Shown: positions 13,470 to 24,345, counted from the stretch's first letter. The stretch: DNA of 64,000 nucleotides from Sipunculus nudus (GCA_026874595.1 CM049306.1:23917019-23981018); one strand, 5' to 3'. Made by a program: numbers and translations. The notes: a model not told the origin generated them from the letters alone.

Positions 13470-14747
13470 ATGTGAAAGCGCCATACGCGATTCCTCATTG
13501 TAAACCGGCGTCATGTATCCAACAGCATCCGGCCGATTTTGTAGATCGCAAGGGAATCGAGCGTGTTTTTTATCGGCTGAGCCCGCAGTGATTGACCAAA
13601 CACCGGCCGTATTCTGCCGAATAAGCCCTTTTTGAGCTGTGATATGCACATCGTGGTACAGCAAAAATATATGAGAAGGGTAATGCACAACAAAAGTAGG
13701 TTGAATATAGATGCATTTAACATAATTATATCCCTACAAATAATTAAAATGACAGGACTAGTTAGGATAACTAATCAACTTATTCAGTCAACCTTAAATA
13801 GGCTACGACCTTTACGAGGAAATGACGCGATGTGGTATTAGTATACATGTATTATAGATGTAACTATAAATATCCTAGGGCGTTACTATTTATTACAGAA
13901 AAAAATACACTTCATTTCATGTGACCAATAGAGGATAACAGCGGATTTAAATTGCATATGAATTAGAGAGGAAATATAGAGCATGTTATACAAGGGCATC
14001 ATTTGTCTGCAGTATAAAACGTTCTATACACATTCTGTTAAAGGGGCCTATTGCGATATCCGACGTCTAATTAACACAACAGAGACTTCATTGGTGATAC
14101 CATCAATTTATGAATCCAGCCTAAAGAAGTTTTAGCTTCTAAACCTCTATGGTTGGCTTCATCGACACTGTAGGCCTTTTGACTTCTCCCGCGAATGATA
14201 AGTAGTATTACGATGTAACGATCCTAAATCATGGTTGTGGCTTTAGCTATAGTTTAACGGATATCTAACGCCTATTAACTAAAGATAATCCCTTCATCTC
14301 TTTATAAAAAATAGGCCAAAAACCGCTGACCCTCGCCGCACAGAGGCGTATGGTTTTATTTATATCAATTTTTTACAACATGTAGGCAGCCAAAATAACC
14401 CGACCACTATCAAGGACATCTGGCGGCAAGTAAGACGAATCAGAGATTTGCAAGGGGCGTGTGACCTTTCAGCCTCCGCACATATGCAGCCAACCACCTG
14501 TTTGCCGATACTGTGTTATGTACCGTGTTTACTGACAGCTTGTAAATAAAATATCCACCACAGAGGCGTTATAGGACTTTTCTAAACAGAGACTACCTCA
14601 GTTCATGATTATGCACCTAGGATTGGCCAGGAATCACATAAATTCGACACAAAAGGTAGGTGATTAGCTGGCTGTAAACTTAAACATATATAATTATAAA
14701 TAAATATACATTAGTATGTTAACTGATAGAATAAATTTTAGCCTAAG
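13470..14747. other. Intergenic / 3' flank of the SOUL gene
   Basis: AT-rich. The only clear feature is the dispersed repeat word at 14086-14117. Confidence 0.4.
14086..14117 (+). repeat. Dispersed repeat, copy 1
   Basis: GAGACTTCATTGGTGATACC with flanking TTAACAC and an AT tail recurs on the minus strand near 22480-22530. Family unknown. Confidence 0.6.
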
Positions 14748-14955
14748 CTATAACTCTCTGATTCTTTTTGGCTGATCATTTGGCACCTGAGTGAACCACA
14801 CTTCATTATGTCGGCTCCACAATTTATATGGCGGGTCATAACCAGCGGCGAACAGAGGGCGCATACTGTATCCGGTTCCGTCAGCTTCCAGTGCCGTAAT
14901 CAGTGTCCGGGCTTCTGTTTTATATGTGGCCTCTGTAGCAAACCCACCAAACGAT
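14748..14955 (-). CDS. SOUL-family exon 4 and stop
   Basis: This 208-nt exon follows acceptor TTCCATTTTAG. It encodes SFGGFATEATYKTEAR, the AAGYDPPYKLW signature and the tail DQPKRIREL-TAG. No canonical AATAAA lies close downstream on the minus strand; the 3'UTR end was not determined. Confidence 0.9.
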
Positions 14956-15020
14956 CTAAAATGGAATATATCCTCTCACATCAATTGAAAATACACATTT
15001 TCTTTTTTATACGTTCCTCA

Positions 15021-15067
<47 letters not shown>

Positions 15068-16782
15068 TAATAATAATAAAAATAATAATAATAATGATTG
15101 AAATTGAAAACTTTTTTTATTACATTTGCAGTATGGACTTCGGAGTGCATCTCAGAATATTTACGTAAGAACTTTCAAATGCAACCGTCTGGTTGTTAGC
15201 CTACACGGTGATTTGTGCCAAGAAATTTATAGAATCTGATTTTTTTTGTGGTTGGAGATTCATTTAAATATGTTATCACATATTAAGAAATGTTCAAATT
15301 TACATAGTGTTTCCATGATTAGACGTTGAACACGGACATGGGATTGAGGGTGAGAGAATAGTAACATGCAGGTTTATCTGAATCATTCTCTGCGGTCCCT
15401 GCAAGTTTATCACACGCATCGTGAACCAAGATGGATAATTTCTTGGTCCATGGGTTTCAAAAAGTACTGCATTAGCTTCAGCAGAAACTAAACAGGTCTG
15501 CTTTTAAACACATTGGTTACAGAAACAAGATCGGGAAAGGGTATGCATATTTAATTTACGTGAAATTAACATTTAAATGTACAAATAAAGTGTTCGTAAG
15601 AGATAATTTACCTCACATTTACTGTAAACTCCTGCAGTTTGCTCACCCTTAGAGAAGGGTCGTTTGGTTTCGGTGGAATCCCGTCAGAGGGCGCTAGGAA
15701 TAGTGAGAGTACAAAGCCTATATTCTCGTCTGTGACTCGAACCAACACCGGCATTGCCATGGTGACTGTTTTATCTGTAAAATAAACGAGCATGGCGTGA
15801 ATGAATCCAAAATTTCATGAAATAATTAACCCGGTGTGAAATGACGTTATTGTGCCATTAAATCATCTAAACTTTTTCCGGGTATGATTAATCTGACAAT
15901 ATGAGATAAGTTTTGTTAAAGGATCGTGCCATATATAGCTTAAGTGTAACTTTGTGTTCAAATTATAAACTTACTTTGCAGTCAAGGTATTCTGATCCAG
16001 ATCGCATTCTTTGTTTAAAAAAAAGACGATCCTATGTATTTTAAAGAGAGTGAAATCTCAATTTTATTTTGTATAATTGCGGCTCTTCGTTATGAGTCAA
16101 CTCAAAAACATCGAATAAGGGAAAATCAACGTGTTATATACATCATTAAATTTTAAAATAAATTTGTTTCCCTTGTCCGCCACCAGATGCCAGCACATCG
16201 CTTACTCTGTTGGTTTTGTCCGCTGAAGTAGCCGACAAGCTTCACAAGAGCACTTGCTATACCAGAGAATCCCTCATCAGCACTAACGTCAATACTCAGC
16301 CAGGTCGTGGCTTCATAATGTCTTACTTCATAATTCTGAATAAAATAGAGAAATTTGGATTTTTTAAAGCAAAGTGCATATTAAAAGCATTTCTAAGCAT
16401 GTGGTTTTATATGCGATATAAAATAAATTTTCCATTTGTAGCACATCTTCATGCATGTGCACCACAACAAAATGAGCTCTCCTGGGTGTCATTCTAATAT
16501 AATTATTAGACATCATAATCTGGCATCGACTTCTATTCAGTGACATGCAGTCTAAAAATACATGCATACCGTATTTACTCTTCATACATTATATTCAAAG
16601 TTCTCATTAATGATGTCACTTACTTCCTTAACTTCTTTGAGTGTGTAGCGCGGACATTCATACCCGTTACAAAATTCAGGAGGCCACGTGACGTCTGCGG
16701 GCCGAATTCTCTCCAAGCCGAAAGACATGACGCCATGTATACACCACGTGATCAGGATGAGTAAGAGCAGACGACAGGACAT
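14748..16782 (-). CDS. Secreted SOUL/HEBP-family heme-binding protein, complete, 4 exons
   Basis: Splicing 16782-16624, 16335-16206, 15774-15612 and 14955-14748 gives 660 nt: 219 residues plus TAG. Residues 1-20 (MSCRLLLLILITWCIHGVMS) look like a signal peptide. CNGYECPRYTL opens the mature domain. NYEVRHYEATTWLS, TVTMAMPVLVRV, VRSFGGFATEATY and the C-terminal AAGYDPPYKLWSRHNEVWF are SOUL hallmarks (compare YEIR-Y-AKWVST, IAMTAPV, SFGG, YDPP). The family (HEBP1, HEBP2/SOUL) binds heme or tetrapyrroles. Secreted forms are common in invertebrates, so an extracellular heme-carrier or scavenging role is inferred here. Length is typical (about 190-230). All junctions are GT-AG with matching phases. 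The exons occur in two short open frames and two unflagged stretches, so the gene is easy to miss. The next identified gene starts 13 kb away on the other strand. Confidence 0.93.
15021..15096. repeat. (AAT)n microsatellite
   Basis: Interrupted AAT array lying in intron 3 of the SOUL gene. Confidence 0.95.
15612..15774 (-). CDS. SOUL-family exon 3
   Basis: This 163-nt exon (phase 1 in, 2 out) follows acceptor CGTTTATTTTACAG. It encodes the core strand NKTVTMAMPVLVRV, a Pro-rich loop (APSDGIPPKP) and the strand EFTVNVR. The donor is GTAAAT. Confidence 0.9.
16206..16335 (-). CDS. SOUL-family exon 2
   Basis: This 130-nt exon (phase 0 in, 1 out) follows acceptor TCTATTTTATTCAG. It encodes NYEVRHYEATTWLSIDV and then a helix ending GYFSGQNQQ. 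The donor is GTAAGC. Confidence 0.9.
16624..16782 (-). CDS. SOUL-family exon 1 (signal peptide)
   Basis: It encodes 53 residues from the ATG at 16782 to KEVKE, followed by donor GTAAGT (16623-16618), phase 0. On the minus strand a good acceptor (CTTTCTTGTTTTAG) ends at 16813, so 16812-16783 is probably 5'UTR joined to an upstream non-coding exon that I cannot place. Confidence 0.9.
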
Positions 16783-17345
16783 GGTGACACAGGATCTGAC
16801 CGGAAAACATTCCTAAAACAAGAAAGATTTCTGTGATAGTTGGTCTTGTGCCAAAAAGGCTGAAATATGAAATTTTTTTTCAAGCCTGGAGTATCATACA
16901 AAAATTAACTATTTTTATATTACAAATTTACTGTCGTGTGATAACACATCATTTTACGATGGCTCGGACATGCAGAAAGGTATTTATTTTTACCTCATGT
17001 ACACGATGTAGAAACTACGTTTAATAACATGTAGACTTCATGAAGGCATTTCAAAATGAGATATGCATTGAGCGATACCATTACGCATATTTAATTATAT
17101 ACATTACTAAGTAGGCCAAAAGTAGCTATTCCTTTAGATTGAACCTGGAGTTCATGATTAGGAGATTTCATAAACCCATGTATTAAAATTTCAAACATTA
17201 ACTATAAAAGTAACTGTTTTGAAGTTTACGTCTTAACGTGTTTATCTTGCTTCATGTGAATGCAAATAAAACGACAAAAATTTAATTCAAAGATTAAATG
17301 CATTGTTTTAAGGATAGAAAATTAAGCTTATTATGATTTTTTTTA

Positions 17346-17374
17346 CTTTATTTATTTATTTATTTATTTATTTT
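17346..17374. repeat. (TTTA)n microsatellite
   Basis: About seven TTTA units. Confidence 0.9.
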
Positions 17375-17496
17375 TGTTGGAGGTATCCGCCTCCATTTTT
17401 TAATGCTGCCTTATCTGATTCTTAACGTAAGTATGTATATCTGCAGAAGTTTGATTTTGGACTACTTGACAGGGCGGTAGCACTCGCTTCCTATCA

Positions 17497-17808
17497 TTTT
17501 TTTTTTTTTTTTTTTATTTTGTATCCTGGTGTCATCCAGGCCCGGCGTCTACCGAACCTGCAGGTCCTGGCTGTGTAATCAACTCCGTTGCTGGGTCATA
17601 ACACCGAGGAACACAAAGACGCACTTGACGCAAAGACATATGTCTGTGGGTAATACACGGCTGTGGGGCACAGCCTTCCCATTAAGCCTGAAGAGCGCTC
17701 ACCCTAGGTGGAGCCGACCGTGAAAAACCTCGACCCTCGGCTGAGATTCGAGCCCACGATCTCCCGGCTTTAAGTCCTGCGCTCACCCCTGAGCCACGGA
17801 AGCCGGTA
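17497..17808 (-). mobile_element. tRNA-derived SINE
   Basis: On the minus strand the 5' end reads GGCTTCCGTGGCTCAGGGGTG. It contains a Pol III A box (TGGCTCAGGGG, 17796-17784 region), then GGCTCGAATCTC as a B box (17754-17743) about 40 nt later. A tRNA-unrelated body of about 200 nt follows, ending in a 19-base A tract (the T run at 17497-17515 on the plus strand). This box A/box B/body/A-tail order is the standard tRNA-SINE layout. A true tRNA gene is excluded because no acceptor stem closes. Confidence 0.82.
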
Positions 17809-17842
17809 TATCACCCGGCATATTTTATTTTTTGCATGCACA

Positions 17843-18215
17843 CGAGAAACTAACTCGTGTCTACTAAACACAGACTCCTGTCTACCATATACTGAATCGT
17901 GCGTACCAAATACTGACCTCGTGCGCCACACATAGGGACCTCATGCGTACCACATACTGACCTCGAGCGCACCACATATTGACTCGTATCTACCACACAC
18001 TGACACCTGTCTACCACATTATGATTCGTGCGTACCACATACTGACCTCGTGCGCACCACTTAGCGACCTCGTGCGCACAATATACCGACATGTGTCTAC
18101 CACACACTTATACTCCTGTCTAAAAACATAGTGACTCGTGTCCACCACATACTGACTCGTGTCTACCACATACTGACTCGTGCGCAAGTATACTGACTCG
18201 TTTGTAAGAATAAGG
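17843..18215. repeat. 21-bp minisatellite, block 1
   Basis: Diverged tandem copies of about 21 bp with consensus TACTGACTCGTGTCTACCACA. The period is 7 codons, which keeps frames open on both strands, so the open frames here are artefacts. Confidence 0.9.
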
Positions 18216-18296
18216 GCTCATGCCAAATTTTAATTCAATGATTTACCGCATGGTTTAAGGATAGAATATGGAGGTTTACAGTTTAAATCTTTTGCA

Positions 18297-18600
18297 TGCA
18301 CCTGAGAAACTAACGCGTACAAATTGTGACGCCTGCCTAAAACACATTGGCTCGTGCGCACAACATACTCACCTCGTGTCTACCACATACGGACACGTGT
18401 CTACCACATACTGACTCGTGTCTACCACATACTGACTCGTGTCTACCACATGCATGCTGACTCGTGCGCACCAAAAACTGACACGTCTCTAGCACTTACA
18501 CCTGTCTATAACATACTGACACGTGTTTATCACATACTGACTCAGGTCTACCAAAAAGTGACCTCGTGCGCACCACCTATACAGACTTGTGCGCACCAGA
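18297..18600. repeat. 21-bp minisatellite, block 2
   Basis: The same 21-bp unit as block 1. Both blocks are preceded by TTTTGCATGCAC and GAGAAACTAAC, so they derive from a larger duplication. Confidence 0.9.
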
Positions 18601-19113
18601 AAAAAATATGAATTCCCACATATTCTATCCTAGCTACCTTATCACTGACACCAGTGTTTATCTAACATCACTGACATCATATGGTTTCATCCAGTACACT
18701 TAATCAGCAATATTACAGCTGTCCAGAGAGATATTTCTTTGGTATATTGGCTGAAGAGCAAAATAGTTCACCCTTCATTTTGTATGAAAATATGGAAATG
18801 AGTGTATCATCTTTATCTGTTATTTGTGTACAAATACAGAATGCACCAAATAAATACCATTACAACCATGTTTATATTTATAATTAAGCATGTGATAATT
18901 TCATGATTATAAAGCATTGTAGGTGGTGTGCCTACATTGCCAGCTATAGCTGCGGGACTTGTGGTTTTATATAAAACCCAGGAAATGTAAGATAAGGGTC
19001 ACATATTTTGATAAATATTACGATAATTAACAACAATAGGTATTATTCTTTGTCAACTCTTCTCATTTAATGCAGTGACCCAATTCCTTCCTAAATGAGT
19101 CTGTATTTATCAG
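18601..19113. other. Intergenic, no supported feature
   Basis: The 68-codon frame at 18681-18887 is not supported by splice sites or family. Confidence 0.4.
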
Positions 19114-19315
19114 ACGAGTAACACGCAACATGGAGATTCGTTTGACTTTCGCTGAGGACGAATGCCTGCTGTATCACTCCCTTGGGACGAATGGAAGTTT
19201 TTCCTACTGTACCCTAAGGACCATGGGTTGTGATATTCAGAGTGAAACCACGCTACCACAAATGACCACACATCAACTACTGGCGGGATTTTGTATGGCC
19301 AAAACAAGTCAACAG
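19114..19315 (+). CDS. Possible internal exon of unidentified gene
   Basis: A 202-nt open stretch is bounded by acceptor TCTGTATTTATCAG and a strong donor CAACAG/GTAAGC. It reads RVTRNMEIRLTFAEDECLLY and onward to MAKTSQQ, with several cysteines. No domain is recognised and no partner exon was found. The antisense frame is also open, which lowers confidence. Confidence 0.25.
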
Positions 19316-19835
19316 GTAAGCGCATGTGCATCCATTAGGATGGTATTCGATAAAACATTAACCCCAATTTTTAACATACTACTTGGTATATCTATTGAAA
19401 TCAGTCTGATACATCCATAGCCGATACAACATCACACACAAACCTGTTTTATTTACTAATGGGTGGCAAAATACAGCTGATATAGCCAGACACAAAACAA
19501 AACTCTGTGCTTGGAAAGGCGGAATCATGTCTTCTCTCTGGATTTATCGGAGATATATATGCTGCTGCCACCTACCGTTCATTTTAATGAAACATAGTGA
19601 TATTTATGGTATCTTATGGAAAATGTACACAACACGGTTGCTTGGTCTAGGTTAGTAGACTTTGTTGTTGCTTTATTATTACAAAATTTATTTATATCAT
19701 ACCGGAAAGATTTTGACATTCAAAATTAGACAGAATCTGAGAGTTTAAAAATGTCTGAGATAGAGAGAGTTTAATCAGAAATTTAGGCAAATATATATGA
19801 GTATTATTAAAATATCGATATAGGCAAAGAGAGAA

Positions 19836-20045
19836 CAGAAGCGGATCCAGGGGGTCCAGGGGGTCCGGACCCCCCCCCCCCCCTTTTCATCAGAAACAAC
19901 GTTTTTTTCAAGGGCTTGAGGCAAAATTTTGCGGCCTGGACCCCCCTTTCCCAGACCTGGGGATCTTTTTTTAGGGTTTTTATTAGTCATCCTGGGTTGG
20001 ACTCCCCCCTCCCTTTTTTTTTCCTAAATCCTGGATCCGCCCCTG
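19836..20045. mobile_element. P-like MITE, 210 bp
   Basis: The ends CAGAAGCGGATCCAGG and CCTGGATCCGCCCCTG are a 16-bp inverted repeat with two mismatches. The interior is rich in C and G runs and partly palindromic (GGGTCCGGACCC). Target duplication is not clean, so superfamily assignment is tentative. Confidence 0.65.
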
Positions 20046-20336
20046 GAGACCGACACACAGGGAGAACCAGATAGATAATGAGAGAATGGGAGGAGGAGCG
20101 GGGGGGGGGATATGTTAACACAGAAGCAAGAGCTAGAAGATAGAAGCAAGAAGACCTGTACTGAACGGTCTGGGGGTCCATATTGTGGGATGCGCCAAAA
20201 CCTGTTTGCATTCACTCATTCGGTCCACGTTCCCAGGTTCATTCGTGCAAAAGTGACTTTTCATTTATGAATGTTCCATGATGACGCTCCTGAATCCGAA
20301 TCATCCATAGCAAAATCTGATCTGATCAACAGGTCG

Positions 20337-20357
20337 CCCCCCCCCCCCCCCCCCCCC
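20337..20357. repeat. C homopolymer (21 C)
   Basis: Uninterrupted C run. Confidence 0.95.
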
Positions 20358-20524
20358 AGAAGGTCATACCCCTATTCAAATGAATGACTCTGGACAATGG
20401 AGTAACCTTGGTACAGGAACCGTTGGATTAAAAACATACAAGTGTGCATGGTTGAGATAACCTCCAAAGTATCTTACGTTGTGATCCTTACCATCTACAA
20501 AATATTATAAAAATCGGTTCAGAA

Positions 20525-20525
<1 letters not shown>

Positions 20526-20599
<74 letters not shown>
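20526..20599. repeat. Compound (TA)n-(GA)n microsatellite
   Basis: About 17 TA units followed by about 19 GA units. Confidence 0.95.
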
Positions 20600-20602
<3 letters not shown>

Positions 20603-21678
20603 GAGAACTGTATAGATCAACGGGTGCAGACCGAACGTGGAATTCTTAACTGTGTCGTTGTTAAGATATCAGAGGCTCAGTGCCTCTAAATTACCGGATT
20701 CTTGCGTGTTCGTCTAAAGATTGATTAAGTACACGTATTATCTGGATTATCTAGCTGATGTACCAAAGTACACTTGTTTACCGTTATACACTGTGTACAG
20801 TGATTACAGCGAGTGTCTGGCTGCCATGAAACTGTTACATACGTCTTCCTTTTTTCATGCGAATACGGAATTGTGTCGATAAATGATGAATGTAATTTAA
20901 ATGCCGGTAGCTTGTTCAAAATGGGGTTACTTTATTACCACACGAATGCTATGAAAATTGAATATGTGCATACCTGTGCGACCTTTGTCTAGATCTAATA
21001 CTAGATCTTACCATCAATACACTAGACGAAATAATGTGTTCAAAGGATGCACCTCGAAAACTGCGTAAGATATTAATAAATATAAGCTATCATGGTCATT
21101 ATGGCTTTATACGCTTATATAAGTAATGATGATAAATTATTACCAGATCAATTGAGCAGATCAACGGTACCCACAACTCCTTGGCCGTTGGGTCAGTACC
21201 GTATGTGGCATGGGACGGTAGCTCTGTGACTTATAGTACATGTATATATATAGATAAGTGACGCGAAAACGCGGAGCAAAACACTGGGTACATTTACTGG
21301 CCACAACTTTTGGCATGCAGCAACGTTGTGACGTAGGTATGGACTTATTGGTTACCATGTAAGTCACTACATAAAAGGGGGCTCATTAAATTATACATTT
21401 ATAGTTTTATAGTTCTAATAATTTAAATGAATCTAAATGGGTAAATTTAGTCTTGATAAATTTATTAATTTTTAAAGATTTAAAGCGAAACCTGTTCATG
21501 GAGGATCTCTTTTTCTCTCTCTCACACACACGCGCGCACGTGCGCACAATATATACTTTAGTATATTTTCTTTTATTTCATGATAGGTTTTAACAACAAA
21601 TTGTTATCCAGGTGATTGGGAGGGGTCAAAGCAAGGAAGAATGATGAAAAAAATCTATAAATGTCTTCAGGTCCGGAA
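20600..21678. other. Intergenic, no supported feature
   Basis: Open frames at 20725-20919 and 21161-21367 on the minus strand have Cys-rich ends but no splice context or recognised family. Confidence 0.4.
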
Positions 21679-21945
21679 TCAGGGAGGGTACAAGCCGTAA
21701 TATTGGGTCGAAACACTTAATAAATATAGCGGATGAAAAGCTGTGGGGCAAGAACGGCTATATGAGAAGTTGAGAACACCGCCAGCCCGCCACCCCGACA
21801 TGCATGCGTCCACCAGCATCTGGTTCGAGAACTCTGACATATACGGAACATCCACTTCTACTACGTCAGATCTGTCTTTCTTCTGCTTCAGCTTAAAACC
21901 GGCTATTCGCCTACCTTTAATATATAAAATGATGTAATTGTTGGC
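21679..21945 (-). CDS. Possible coding fragment, unidentified
   Basis: The minus strand stays open for 88 codons between TGA (21948-21946) and TGA (21681-21679). It reads GRRIAGFKLKQKKDRSDVVE, then DVPYMSEFSNQMLVDACMSG. Composition is more protein-like than the opposite-strand frame at 21743-21937. An acceptor-like TATATATTAAAG precedes GRRIAG. No family recognised and no start codon near the beginning. Confidence 0.25.
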   Translation of the reverse strand, partial: ANNYIILYIKGRRIAGFKLKQKKDRSDVVEVDVPYMSEFSNQMLVDACMSGWRAGGVLNFSYSRSCPTAFHPLYLLSVSTQYYGLYPP

Positions 21946-22216
21946 TCATTCTGCGAATATTTTAACGAACTTTGGTAATTCCTGTTGAGAAAGATTCTTA
22001 TAATTATGTATGAGCTTGTTTATATACAAGCTGTTAGTAAACAGAGTACATACTCCACTGTTGACAAACAGAAAAAAAATAATCCTGAGGCGGTGGCTGG
22101 TTGCATGTGTGTAAAAGCTGAAAGGTCCCTAGTTGCAAAACAACCCTTGCAAACTCTGGTTTGTCAGAATAGGCCACAGATGCTCTTGCAAAATGTGTTT
22201 GGATTATTTTAGCGGA

Positions 22217-22235
22217 CCCCCCCCCCCCCCCCCCC
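22217..22235. repeat. C homopolymer (19 C)
   Basis: Uninterrupted C run. Confidence 0.95.
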
Positions 22236-22474
22236 GCCCATGTTATACGATAATGGATATTAACAAACAGAACAGCCCGAGTGCAGTGGGATCGGCATTT
22301 CTGGCATATTTTTTATGAAAGGCTCGTGGGGTTGTCTTTAGGTGTTAGACATTATAGCTATCGGAACAAGTACCTTGAAATTAAAAAGCTATAGAGCCAT
22401 GGCAGTTACCAGGAATCGGCATTCTTTCATCGTTATCGTCCGCAGGGGAGCTCCAGAGGCCTACAACAATTAAT

Positions 22475-22530
22475 AAATAACTTAATGGTATCACCAATGA
22501 AGTCTCAGTTCTTCGTGTTAAACCCTGATT
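22475..22530 (-). repeat. Dispersed repeat, copy 2
   Basis: The reverse strand reads TTTAACAC, then CTGAGACTTCATTGGTGATA and CCATTAAGTTAT, matching 14086-14117 with few changes. Confidence 0.6.
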
Positions 22531-22571
22531 GAGTAACTCTGTAAACAGACTTGGTGGAAAATATATAATAA

Positions 22572-23197
22572 CCAGAATATGGGTAGTCGACAAGCGACTA
22601 CGTGTATCCGCCAAAATCAGAGTAGGACGGGTGAAGTGAGGGATGGATTGAGTGACATGGGGAAATAGAGTTAGATGTGTTACATATTAGCATGGATGCC
22701 TGCCACGTAAACATGAGTGTAGGTGACGCCACCTGTAATTTGAACTAGAAACTATCAAAGATGTATATACATGCAAAATTTCAGGTGAAAAAGTCAAACC
22801 ACCGCCGAGATATGAGTGATTTTAGCCCAAGTCGAACGAATAGATGGACGCTGTGCAAACATGGTTGCAGGTGGCGCCACCATTTTTAAGTATGTTATAT
22901 AGCTATCCGAGGGTTACATCTGTAAAATTTTTTTCCTGATTGGTCAAACGAGTCCGAAGATATGTGGGTTAATGTGTCAAAACAGATGCACAGATGGACG
23001 CACTGCAGAGAGGAAAGGTCAGAGGTCAACGCAAAATATTTTGGCGCCAGATCACATGTGACCCGATAATTGGTGTAAGTTTAGGAAAAATCAGTCCAGT
23101 AGTCTCAGAGGAGTTCTCCGGAAACGAACGCGGCGGCGGCGGCGTAACCCGGTCAAAAACATAATATGCGCTAAACTTTGTTTTTGCGGATACAATG
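22572..23197 (-). mobile_element. Non-autonomous HINE/Helentron-like element, inverted copy
   Basis: It is the reverse complement of the element at 47646-48542. On the minus strand the 5' end is TTGTATCCGCAAAAACAAAG. The body carries the GTTCGTTTCCGGAGAACTCC block and core units centred on GGTGGCGCCACC or GGTGACGCCACC. The 3' end has the hairpin GTAGTCG-CTTGT-CGACTAC, seven bases, then terminal CTGG. A hairpin a few bases before CTRR is the Helitron-type 3' terminus. Confidence 0.75.
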
Positions 23198-23854
23198 AGT
23201 TGTTTCTATAACATTCATAAGCTTATATTATAATAGTTAAATAAACTTCCGTTATAAAATGATGGGTATGCTATCCTTATATCCTTCCTCACACCATCCT
23301 TCCGCCAGAGGTCGTTTTTTACTCGAAACGAACTTATCCCAGTTGCACACTATAGAAATGCCGGGAGTACTTATCTCAAATGTCAAATTTTAAAATAAAA
23401 AAAAAATGTTAAATTTCAAGGAATCACCTTCTGTTTACTTTTCACATGCGCATGTTTGAAAAAAAAATACTTATTCAGTGAAGCCCTTACCACAAAAATA
23501 AAACCGTTTTTTATGTAATATACCTTGGAACAATTCTTATCCAACGTATTTGAACTGACTATATTACCCTCATCACTAACTGCGCCGCTGCTGTATGTAA
23601 GATCGTCGTTGCATTGTGGGGTTTGACCGTTTGATTTCAATGCCCATTAATCCTTGACCAGCAGAGTCGTACTCACAAGAGTCCGATTGTGTGCAGCGTG
23701 TCCTCACACGTTATCGTTACACACTGCCATCTAGTGAGAAAGATCTAAACGATAGTAGAAATTTCCATGAATGGGTGAGGCTTCCATGGTTAATGAATGT
23801 TGATCTAAATTATGAAAATTAAAAATAATCTATGAATTAATAAAAATATTAAAA

Positions 23855-23855
<1 letters not shown>

Positions 23856-23900
<45 letters not shown>
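23856..23900. repeat. (TAA)n microsatellite
   Basis: About fifteen units. Confidence 0.95.
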
Positions 23901-23901
<1 letters not shown>

Positions 23902-24320
23902 GTAATGGTGTGAAGAGCTTCAAATGATTCATAATTGACCAGGTCATGCTCAAGTCTAACGGGTGTATGCCTGTATTAGTAACAGGTACGTACATGGGTA
24001 GTGATTGCATAATAGTTGTATGGATATTATTAGATCCAGATCGATTATAAAATCCAACGTCCCACATATGTAATCCATGTCAAAATTGCAATTACAAAGT
24101 TTATTATATTAGAGAGACTGTTTGCTCTCTCGCAGACGTACTATAGGCCAACACACATACAGATCTACACAAACTGGCAAATAAACACATACTTATATAC
24201 TGACAAATATAGTATGTACGTTTCTCTGCGCATTTTTATTTTTGTAGTACGTACTTGATGTCCATTCAATCCTTACACCTCCAGTAAGTTGACAAACACA
24301 CCCGCACCTTCTCACACATG

Positions 24321-24345
24321 TATGTGTGTGTGTGTGTGTGTGTTT
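24321..24345. repeat. (TG)n microsatellite
   Basis: About twelve TG units, slightly interrupted. Confidence 0.95.

Noticed and set aside
17741-17806. A genuine tRNA gene on the minus strand
   Set aside because: A and B boxes are present but the acceptor stem does not close, and a SINE body with A-tail follows.
17850-18611. Repeat-rich proteins on both strands
   Set aside because: The 21-bp minisatellite keeps frames open; no start context or homology.
22396-22446. 51-nt minus-strand exon (ASGAPLRTITMKECRFL)
   Set aside because: It has acceptor and donor signals but lies next to a dispersed repeat shared with 14.09 kb, and no partner exon fits in phase.
23525-23640. Minus-strand first exon ending NCSK
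   Set aside because: Frame has no ATG; the apparent start is TTG and a stop lies just upstream.
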